From: Actinomycetes bacterium
GTDB lineage: Bacteria; Actinomycetota; Actinomycetes; JAHEKZ01
DNA length: 5,999 nucleotides
NCBI GenBank assembly: GCA_027117675.1
Contig: JAJAYM010000124.1
Span: forward strand, 1 to 5,999
Direction of reading: 5' to 3'
Below are positions 1 to 5,424 of the stretch, piece by piece. Position numbers and translations under genes: made by a program. Position 1 is the first letter of the stretch. Each line of letters opens with the position of its first letter. The notes beneath the pieces are model-generated. The model was not told the origin of the DNA, made no database searches, and was given only the letters and a program-made list of their open reading frames with translations.

Positions 1-525
1 CCACCACTGGGGGCGTTGGGCGCCCCTGTAGAGCGCGTCGTACCCCGCCACCGCGTTGAGCGCCCCTCCAACTCGGTAGGTCAGCACGAACGGCTCCGCA
101 CCCACAATCGTCACGCCCGGGGCGCCGACCCGGATCGACAGCACATTCCCCTCCTGCGACACCTCAAGGTCGGTCGGTGCGCCGGACGGGCTGGTCACCC
201 TGATGTCATCGACGGCGACCACCCGGTCGTAGCTTTCATCAATGGTCGTCTGCGAGCTCTCCGGGGTGAACGTCTCAGTGACCGGGTACCGGTTCGGGAT
301 GATTCGGTAGATGCCGTGGCTGTCGTCGGTGAACGTGTAGTTGATCCGCTCGGCGACATCAAGCGAGCCGTCGGCATTGATCTCAATGGTCACGTCGTAC
401 TGGCTGATGTACCCATCGCCAGCTGCTGCTGAGGCTGGGGACGTCAGCACCAGCATCAGCATCAGGGACCCCAGTACCGCCACCACGGAGGCCGCACCGG
501 CGGAGCCCCTCACTCGACCCCGCAT
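1..525 (-). CDS. Secreted DUF2207-type membrane protein, N-terminal part (3' end beyond window)
   Basis: Translating the minus strand from the ATG at 523-525 gives an uninterrupted 175-codon frame that leaves the left edge without a stop, so the gene is 3'-partial. Residues 1-34 form a signal peptide: basic MRGRVRG, a hydrophobic stretch with LMLMLVL, and an Ala-rich cleavage site near SPASAAAG. The mature part begins YISQYDVTIEINADGSLDV and continues with AERINYTF and GIYRIIP, the pattern I recognise from the N-terminal extracellular domain of DUF2207 proteins. A later block, LTYRVGGALNAV (148-159), also fits. In that family the beta-rich domain is followed by membrane segments and often a low-complexity C-terminus, which would lie outside this window. 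Function is not established. The start is 22 nt after the smpB stop and is preceded by GGAG with a 4-nt spacer, so it probably shares the operon transcript. Family assignment is from memory of motif patterns; the existence of the gene is more certain than its name. Confidence 0.8.
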   Translation of the reverse strand, partial: MRGRVRGSAGAASVVAVLGSLMLMLVLTSPASAAAGDGYISQYDVTIEINADGSLDVAERINYTFTDDSHGIYRIIPNRYPVTETFTPESSQTTIDESYDRVVAVDDIRVTSPSGAPTDLEVSQEGNVLSIRVGAPGVTIVGAEPFVLTYRVGGALNAVAGYDALYRGAQRPQWW

Positions 526-547
526 CTGACTCCGTCCACTCAGTCGT

Positions 548-1027
548 TCACCCAGCCCCGTCGCGGCCTCGGTGGGCCACGGCGCGGTCAGCATCACGCT
601 TTGCCTCCCGCTCAGCTAACGAGTGTCGCTTGTCGTAGGACTTCTTGCCGCGCGCAACGCCGATCTCGACCTTGGCGTAACCGTCCTTAAAGTACAGCGC
701 AAGCGGCACGATCGTCAGACCGCTCTCCAGAGTTTTCGCGTTGAGCTTGCGGATCTGGTCGCGGTGCAGCAGAAGTTTGCGGACCCGACGGGGTTCGTGG
801 TTGGTCCAGGTGCCCTGCGTGTACTCAGGGATGTGGACGTTGTGGAGCCACACCTCGCCCCCCTTCAGCGCTGCATAGCCATCCACGAGGGACGCCCGGC
901 CTTCCCGCAACGACTTCACCTCAGTTCCGGTGAGCACGAGGCCCGCTTCGTAGGTGTCGTCGATGTGATAGTCGTGCCGCGCCTTCCGGTTCTGGGCAAC
1001 GAGGACACGCCCCTTCTCGCGGGTCAT
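548..1027 (-). CDS. smpB: SsrA-binding protein SmpB
   Basis: SmpB binds tmRNA (SsrA) and delivers it to stalled ribosomes, mimicking the codon-anticodon stem so that trans-translation can tag the unfinished peptide and free the ribosome in the cytoplasm. The 159-residue product has the usual family length. Visible hallmarks are the N-terminal NRKARHDYHI, the core GTEVKSLREGRASLVDGYA (34-52), the basic segment NHEPRRVRKLLLHR (76-89) with the following KLNAKTLESGLTIVPL, and ARGKKSYDKR (125-134) leading into the Arg/Lys-rich tail that enters the mRNA channel. Only 2 nt separate its ATG from the TAG of the upstream S41 protease gene (TAGcgATG), which points to translational coupling; the purines GAAGG in the end of that gene can serve as ribosome binding site. 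No ssrA gene is visible in the window. Identification is very secure. Confidence 0.98.
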   Translation of the reverse strand: MTREKGRVLVAQNRKARHDYHIDDTYEAGLVLTGTEVKSLREGRASLVDGYAALKGGEVWLHNVHIPEYTQGTWTNHEPRRVRKLLLHRDQIRKLNAKTLESGLTIVPLALYFKDGYAKVEIGVARGKKSYDKRHSLAEREAKRDADRAVAHRGRDGAG

Positions 1028-1029
1028 CG

Positions 1030-2241
1030 CTAGCCTTCGTCCGTCACGGGCAAGGCGGCGGTCAAGCCACGCAACACCTCGAGCGCTCGCTGCTCGGCGA
1101 CATCAGGAGTCGACGCAGCATCGACAAGTACATCTGGCTCGATGCCTCGACCGTCGATGACTCGACCGGCTGGCGTCAGGTAGCGACCGATGGTGAACTC
1201 GATCGCCGAGCCATTCGGTAGCACGATCGGCTCCTGAACCGAACCCTTTCCATACGTCCGCGATCCCACAACGACAGCCCGATTCCGGTCCTGCAGGGCC
1301 GCGGTCACGACTTCAGCGGCACTTGCCGTTCCGCCGTCAACAAGAACAACCACCGGGACCGTGGTGTTGCCCTGCCCCAGTGCCTCGAGCACTCGATCGG
1401 GCGCATCCCGCTGCTCGTACGACACCACTGGGCCTCCGTCGAGAAAGGCCGATGCCACCTCAACGGCCTCGTCGAGCAACCCACCGGGGTTGCCTCGAAG
1501 ATCGAGCACCACGCCGCCAGCATAGGTAGCTGGGTCGCCGGCGATGGCCTCACGGACGCGGCGCCCGACCCCACGGGTGAACGTTCGGATATCGATCCGG
1601 GTGACGCCGTCGGCGAGCTGTTCCACAGTGATGTCGGAGGTAGTGAGCACCGAGCGGGTGAGTACCACCGTCGAAACAACACCCTCGCGAATAGCACTGA
1701 CTGAGACCTCGGTGCCGCTGACGCCACGCAATCTCTGGACCACTTCGCGCACCGACCCACCTGAGGTCGGCCAACCGTCAACCGAAACGATCACATCGCC
1801 GGGAGCCATGCCGGCATTGGCAGCGGGAGAGCCCGCCTGGACACTGCCCACCACCACCCCGATCCGCCCCGCCCGCACCCACAGCCCGACTCCTGAGTAA
1901 CGGCCTTCAAGGGCGTCCTCAAACGAGGCGTACTCGCTGGGGTCGTAGTACGACGACCACCGGTCGCCCAACGACTTGAGCATTCCTTCAACGGCGGCCC
2001 GCTCCAGCTCGGCCCGATCGACTGGCTCAGCGGCCGACTCCTCAATCCGGTCGGCCGCCGCGTCGATCACTCCACCTGTTGACGACGAGCTGCCCATGAC
2101 ACCGGTGACCACCCCCGCGCCGTACGAAACGCCGACAGTCAGCACAGCCGCGCACCCCACTGCGATGCGACGCGCCAAAGGAGACATGCCCGCCAGTCTA
2201 AGGGCGACCTCGGCTCGAGTTCGGCCCATGCACCCGCCCAT
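1030..2241 (-). CDS. S41 family carboxyl-terminal processing protease (CtpA/Prc-like), membrane-anchored, with PDZ domain
   Basis: This is a serine protease of the C-terminal processing type, which cuts envelope proteins after recognising their C-termini through a PDZ domain. Of 403 residues, about 24-47 form one N-terminal hydrophobic anchor (IAVGCAAVLTVGVSYGAGVV), so the rest should be outside the membrane. A helical segment (60-115) with LGDRWSSYYDP precedes the PDZ domain (about 112-200; YSGVGLWV, AGMAPGDVIVSVDG). The protease core follows, with VVLDLRGNPGGLLDEAV (244-260), the nucleophile in GGTASAAE (Ser307) and the general-base Lys in YGKGSVQ (Lys332, Gln336). All catalytic residues are present, so it should be active. 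It lies 45 nt after the M23 gene and 2 nt before smpB. The start is uncertain: ATG at 2241 has only GGAG with a 3-nt spacer, and further in-frame ATGs occur at codons 5 and 19; the anchor survives with any of them. Confidence 0.95.
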   Translation of the reverse strand: MGGCMGRTRAEVALRLAGMSPLARRIAVGCAAVLTVGVSYGAGVVTGVMGSSSSTGGVIDAAADRIEESAAEPVDRAELERAAVEGMLKSLGDRWSSYYDPSEYASFEDALEGRYSGVGLWVRAGRIGVVVGSVQAGSPAANAGMAPGDVIVSVDGWPTSGGSVREVVQRLRGVSGTEVSVSAIREGVVSTVVLTRSVLTTSDITVEQLADGVTRIDIRTFTRGVGRRVREAIAGDPATYAGGVVLDLRGNPGGLLDEAVEVASAFLDGGPVVSYEQRDAPDRVLEALGQGNTTVPVVVLVDGGTASAAEVVTAALQDRNRAVVVGSRTYGKGSVQEPIVLPNGSAIEFTIGRYLTPAGRVIDGRGIEPDVLVDAASTPDVAEQRALEVLRGLTAALPVTDEG

Positions 2242-2286
2242 GCACTCCGGGCCGACCCAGCATCACGTTCAGGTGGAGGGTCAGGG

Positions 2287-3552
2287 TCAGGGGCAGAACT
2301 CAGATTGCGGGGTCTTTACTCCCCCGAACCAACCCATCGGGTCATGTGGAACACCGTTGATATGAACCTCGAAGTGCAGGTGCGAACCGGTGGAGTAACC
2401 GGTGGAGCCCACGTAGCCGATCACCTCGCCCTTGGCGACCCGGTCACCTTGGGCTACGGCGAAGCCAGACTGGTGAGCATAAAAGGTGGCGAGGCCGTTG
2501 CCGTGGTCGATCAGCGTGTTGTTGCCGTACGGGCCGCCGTTGTCTGCCTCAACGCGGATTACCGTGCCAGCCCGCGCGGCGATGATCTCCGTTCCACTGG
2601 ATGCGGAGATGTCGATCCCAGTGTGACAACTGCGGTACCCGTAAACCGGGTGGGTGCGCCATCCAACGCCGCCGCCAGCTGAGAACCCAGGGAGCGGCCA
2701 GATCAACCGACCGGTAGCCGTGCCCGTTGACGCCGACTGGGCGATCTCTGCCGCCAGCGCCACCTGTGCTGCCTCCAGGTCGGCGAGTCGCTGCTCTTCG
2801 GCGGCCCGCTCCTCCTCGGCGATGCTAAGGGCGTCCGCGCGCTGGCCGATCAGGTTCTTGACTGCGCGCTTAGCCTCACGCGCCTCGTCGGCGAGGCTGG
2901 CGAGCTCGTCGACTTGCTTCTCCGCCTCCGCTTCGGTCGCGGCGATGGCTTCCTCAGTCACCTGCATTTGCTGTTCGCGTGCGGCGAGTACCGACTTGTC
3001 GGCGTTGAGCCGGTCAATGATCTCCGACTGGGACTCAGTGACCGACTGGGTGGCCATCACACGTTGGACAAAGTCGGTGGGCGAGTCCGCGTCGAGCACA
3101 ACCTGCAGCTCGGCATAACCACCGGTTTGGTACTGGTAGCGCACGATCCGGGCAATAAGGGTTTCCGAACGAGTGATGCGGCGCTGCGCTGCCGCTATTT
3201 CGGCCTGCACCTTCTCTTGTTGAGCCCGCAGCTCACGGAGTTGCTGGCGGATCAACGCTAGGCGCTCGCGCGCGCTGGTGAGCCGGCCGGCCGCAGCCGA
3301 ATAGGCAGCGCGAGCCCCTGGCAGTTGAGCCCGGGCTGCGACGAGGTCAGCGGCCGCGCGTTGCAGACGCTGTGACGCGCCCTCGAGCGCCGACTCGGTC
3401 TCCGCGATCCGCTCGTCGAGCTGGTCGGCCTTGTCGGTGAGGTCATCGGCCGACGCCGGGGCCAGGAGTCCAGCCAGGAGGGCAGCCATCGCCACACCAG
3501 CCGCTAACGCAGCACGAACTCGCACGATCGACACCCTCCTTCCCTCCTGCAT
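2287..3552 (-). CDS. Secreted coiled-coil M23 (LytM) peptidoglycan endopeptidase, probable FtsEX-controlled hydrolase
   Basis: The predicted role is cutting peptidoglycan cross-links at the cell surface under control of FtsEX. The 421-residue product starts with a signal peptide (about 1-36, hydrophobic ALAAGVAMAALLAGLLAP, cleavage near ASA-DD). A long Ala/Glu/Arg/Gln-rich coiled coil covers about 37-115 and 165-270, interrupted by YQTGGYAELQVVL (141-153), which resembles the region seen in EnvC/PcsB-type proteins. The LytM domain occupies about 284-410. Its zinc and catalytic residues are all present: His310 and Asp314 in HTGID, His360 in FYAH, His391 and His393 in HLHFE. This differs from E. 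coli EnvC, whose LytM domain is degenerate and acts only as an amidase activator. Two cysteines, Cys309 and Cys420, could form a disulfide. It starts 21 nt after the ftsX stop. Two starts compete (ATG 3552, GTG 3525); see the separate RBS entry. The family is secure; dependence on FtsEX is inferred from position and architecture. Confidence 0.95.
   Translation of the reverse strand: MQEGRRVSIVRVRAALAAGVAMAALLAGLLAPASADDLTDKADQLDERIAETESALEGASQRLQRAAADLVAARAQLPGARAAYSAAAGRLTSARERLALIRQQLRELRAQQEKVQAEIAAAQRRITRSETLIARIVRYQYQTGGYAELQVVLDADSPTDFVQRVMATQSVTESQSEIIDRLNADKSVLAAREQQMQVTEEAIAATEAEAEKQVDELASLADEAREAKRAVKNLIGQRADALSIAEEERAAEEQRLADLEAAQVALAAEIAQSASTGTATGRLIWPLPGFSAGGGVGWRTHPVYGYRSCHTGIDISASSGTEIIAARAGTVIRVEADNGGPYGNNTLIDHGNGLATFYAHQSGFAVAQGDRVAKGEVIGYVGSTGYSTGSHLHFEVHINGVPHDPMGWFGGVKTPQSEFCP
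3535..3541 (-). promoter_or_regulatory. Strong Shine-Dalgarno inside the annotated 5' end of the M23 gene
   Basis: On the minus strand AAGGAGG lies in codons 4-6 of the longer M23 reading frame and sits 9 nt upstream of an in-frame GTG at 3523-3525. This suggests that the true start may be that GTG, giving a 412-residue protein beginning MRVRAALAAG with a more typical, short basic n-region before the signal-peptide core. The ATG at 3552 has its own weaker GAGGG about 8 nt upstream, so either or both starts may be used. Confidence 0.55.
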
Positions 3553-3573
3553 CGGATCAACCCTCGAGGTACT

Positions 3574-4491
3574 TCACACCCGAAGGTACTTCAGCAACGT
3601 GAGATACGAGACCACAATGGAGACGAGCAGCCCGATCGACATGACAATTCCGCAGGTGACGAAGACATGGCTCCACTCAATCCAGCTCGCCTCGTTGAAA
3701 GCGAACGATTCGCGGAAAAGCTGATCGATGAGCAGGTACTTGCCCACTATCAGGGCAGCACACGCCAGCAGCCCCCCGACAAATCCGGCAAATGCCCCCT
3801 CCAGCAGGAACGGAAGCTGGATATATAGGTTGGAGGCCCCGACCAGACGCATGATGGATGTTTCACGTCGCCTGCTGAACGCCGCTACCCGGATCACCAC
3901 CACGATCAGCAGAACCGTGGCGATCAGAGCGACGAAGGCAACCATCAAAGCACCGAGCTGAAATCCGTTGAGCACGTCGAACACGGTGTCGAAGAAGGAC
4001 CGCATGTCCACGACGTTCTCAACCCCTGGCCGACCCTCAAAGGCACTGGCCACGATGTTGTAGTCCTTCTCCGGGTTGACGAGTGTGGCGCGGAACGATT
4101 CCTGGAGATCGTCGGCGCTGATGTTGTCGGCGATCTCCGAACTAGCAAACTGCTCCTGGAAGCGCTCGAAGGCGTCCTGCTTGGACTCGTAGAAGACGTC
4201 ATCCACCTGCGGAAGCTCGTTGAGGTCCTGCTGGATCTGGAGCCGCTGGGCGTCGGTGATAGCTCCGTCAGGGCAGGTGGCCCGATCGCTGTCGATGTCA
4301 CGACAGAGGAAGAGGGATACCTCCACCTTTCCGAGCCAGAACTTCTGCATCTCGTTGATCTGCTGGCGAATGAGGTTAGCGGTGCCCAACAGGGCCAGGG
4401 CGATACTGATGACCAGCACCGCAGCCACGGTCATGGTGAGGTTGCGGCGCAGGCCGGTAGCGGCCTCGCTCACGACAAGACTGATTCGCAT
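3574..4491 (-). CDS. ftsX: Cell division ABC transporter-like membrane protein FtsX
   Basis: FtsX pairs with FtsE to form a membrane complex that does not transport but relays ATP hydrolysis to a cell-wall hydrolase outside the cell. The 305-residue product has four membrane segments at about 20-40, 178-202, 226-250 and 275-298, with cytoplasmic N- and C-termini, the expected FtsX/type VII ABC topology. The extracellular domain (about 42-175) contains VEVSLFLC, ITDAQRLQIQQDL and the family-typical LVNPEKDYNIVASAF. The cytoplasmic loop after TM2 carries SRRRETSIMRLVGAS (206-220), the conserved segment expected to contact FtsE. Cys63 and Cys73 at the start of the extracellular domain could form a disulfide. 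The gene begins 15 nt after ftsE with GGAAGGA 4 nt before the ATG, and is followed after 21 nt by the M23 hydrolase. Length and motifs match actinobacterial FtsX. Confidence 0.97.
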   Translation of the reverse strand: MRISLVVSEAATGLRRNLTMTVAAVLVISIALALLGTANLIRQQINEMQKFWLGKVEVSLFLCRDIDSDRATCPDGAITDAQRLQIQQDLNELPQVDDVFYESKQDAFERFQEQFASSEIADNISADDLQESFRATLVNPEKDYNIVASAFEGRPGVENVVDMRSFFDTVFDVLNGFQLGALMVAFVALIATVLLIVVVIRVAAFSRRRETSIMRLVGASNLYIQLPFLLEGAFAGFVGGLLACAALIVGKYLLIDQLFRESFAFNEASWIEWSHVFVTCGIVMSIGLLVSIVVSYLTLLKYLRV

Positions 4492-4495
4492 GGTG

Positions 4496-4502
4496 TCCTT
4501 CC
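4496..4502 (-). promoter_or_regulatory. Ribosome binding site of ftsX
   Basis: Minus-strand GGAAGGA lies in the 15-nt ftsE-ftsX gap, four nt upstream of the ATG. It supports ATG 4491 as the ftsX start and independent initiation rather than a start overlapping the ftsE stop. Confidence 0.6.
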
Positions 4503-4506
4503 GCCC

Positions 4507-5196
4507 TCAGCGGGCGAAGCCGTAGACGCCGCGCGCCTGGTCGCGCACGAGCAGGCCGCGTTCCAGCTCGATGACCCGGCGGCGCATCTGGTCGACGATG
4601 TCGGCGTCGTGGGTAGCCATCACCACCGTCGTACCGGTGCGATTGATGCGGTCGAGCAGCTTCATGATGCCAACACTGGTGTGCGGGTCGAGGTTTCCGG
4701 TTGGCTCGTCAGCGATCAGAATTACTGGTCGATTGACGAAAGCTCTCGCGACCGCGACGCGCTGCTGTTCGCCTCCGGAGAGCTCACCCGGGTATCGGTC
4801 CTCCTTGCCGGCTAGACCCACAAGTTCGATGACCTCCGGCACCACCTTCGCAATCAGGTGACTCGGACGTCCGGTGACCTCCAGCGCAAAGGCCACGTTC
4901 TCGTGAACCGTCTTGTTGGGCAGCAGGCGAAAGTCCTGGAAGACCGTGCCGATTTGGCGCCTGAGCTGGGGGACCTTCCAGTTCGAGAGGCGCGCGATGT
5001 CCTTACCCGTCACGTAGACCTGGCCGGACGTGGCCCGTTCCTCGCGCAAGATGAGCCGCAGCAGCGTCGACTTGCCCGACCCCGATGCGCCTACCAGAAA
5101 GACGAACTCAGCCTTGTCGATCTCCAGGGTCACATGATCGAGGGCAGGCCGGGCCTGCGAGGGGTAGACCTTCGTGACGTCGTCCAACCTGATCAT
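4507..5196 (-). CDS. ftsE: Cell division ATP-binding protein FtsE
   Basis: FtsE is the cytoplasmic ATPase of the FtsEX complex; ATP binding and hydrolysis drive the conformational change in FtsX that switches on a peptidoglycan hydrolase. The 229-residue product is the usual FtsE length and starts MIRLDDVTKVYP, typical of the family. All nucleotide-binding motifs are intact: Walker A GASGSGKS (36-43), Q-loop Gln87 in VFQDFRLLP, the ABC signature LSGGEQQR (139-146), Walker B ILIADEP with Asp163 and Glu164, and H-loop His196 in MATHD. The VFQDFRLL and DEPTGNLDP strings, together with the adjacent ftsX, separate it from LolD/MacB relatives. The ATG is preceded by a weak GGGA; in-frame upstream sequence gives no better start. 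It is the first gene of the operon, after a 228-nt gap. Confidence 0.98.
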   Translation of the reverse strand: MIRLDDVTKVYPSQARPALDHVTLEIDKAEFVFLVGASGSGKSTLLRLILREERATSGQVYVTGKDIARLSNWKVPQLRRQIGTVFQDFRLLPNKTVHENVAFALEVTGRPSHLIAKVVPEVIELVGLAGKEDRYPGELSGGEQQRVAVARAFVNRPVILIADEPTGNLDPHTSVGIMKLLDRINRTGTTVVMATHDADIVDQMRRRVIELERGLLVRDQARGVYGFAR

Positions 5197-5263
5197 GGGG
5201 TATCCCGGCCGGGTCGGGGACAGGGGGAAGACGGGCGCGAGGGCCCGTGCGGCCGAGAGTGAC

Positions 5264-5269
5264 AGTCTA
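5264..5269 (-). promoter_or_regulatory. Candidate -10 element for the ftsEX operon
   Basis: The minus strand reads TAGACT here, matching the loose actinobacterial TAnnnT pattern, about 67 nt upstream of the ftsE ATG. A TGACCT lies 20 nt further upstream, a spacing longer than the usual 17-19, so the -35 is doubtful. It is the most plausible promoter-like string in the gap, but such matches arise easily by chance. Confidence 0.3.
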
Positions 5270-5363
5270 CGGGCCGAGCGGCGGCGCTTAGGTCACCCCG
5301 GGTGCCTGCGCGTGGCGGCGCTCCGATGGGCCCCTGGCCAGCACGGCGACAGGCCGGGGACAT

Positions 5364-5399
5364 GGTGAAGGGGTGCGGCCCTCGCCACACCCCTTCACC
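5364..5399 (-). terminator. Perfect 12-bp hairpin after the LPXTG protein gene, probable terminator
   Basis: GGTGAAGGGGTG at 5364-5375 is exactly complementary to CACCCCTTCACC at 5388-5399, with a 12-nt loop. It begins 25 nt after the stop codon of the surface-protein gene. No T-run follows in the direction of transcription, as is common for hairpin terminators of high-GC actinobacteria. It separates the surface-protein transcript from the ftsEX operon. Confidence 0.65.
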
Positions 5400-5424
5400 C
5401 GCTCGTCGCGGGAGCGTTGAGTGC

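Larger units (their letters stand above)
5197..5424. other. Intergenic gap between ftsE and the surface-protein gene
   Basis: The 228 nt between the two genes hold the hairpin and the candidate -10 described separately. I see no convincing small gene: the open frames crossing it lack a good ribosome binding site and give Arg/Pro/Gly-rich translations typical of non-coding GC-rich DNA. Confidence 0.6.

Noticed and set aside
16..432. A 138-codon plus-strand frame at the left edge.
   Set aside because: It lies opposite the signal-peptide-bearing DUF2207 frame, which has a ribosome binding site, operon spacing and family motifs; the plus-strand product has none of these.
526..547. Searched the smpB 3' flank for tmRNA (ssrA), often a neighbour of smpB.
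   Set aside because: Only 22 nt separate smpB from the next coding frame, and nothing resembling a tmRNA tag frame or tRNA-like ends is seen there.
623..1033. A 136-codon plus-strand open frame opposite smpB.
   Set aside because: It mirrors smpB, whose protein is unmistakable; the plus-strand translation has no recognisable family and is a shadow frame of GC-rich coding DNA.
3859..3874. The string TGTTTCACGT resembles half of a ParB parS site.
   Set aside because: Only one half matches the 16-bp palindrome, and the bases encode the conserved RRRETSIM segment of FtsX, which explains them fully.
5193..5390. A 65-codon minus-strand frame upstream of and overlapping the ftsE start.
   Set aside because: Its translation is Pro/Arg/Gly-rich without motif or ribosome binding site, and it covers the terminator hairpin and the promoter candidate.
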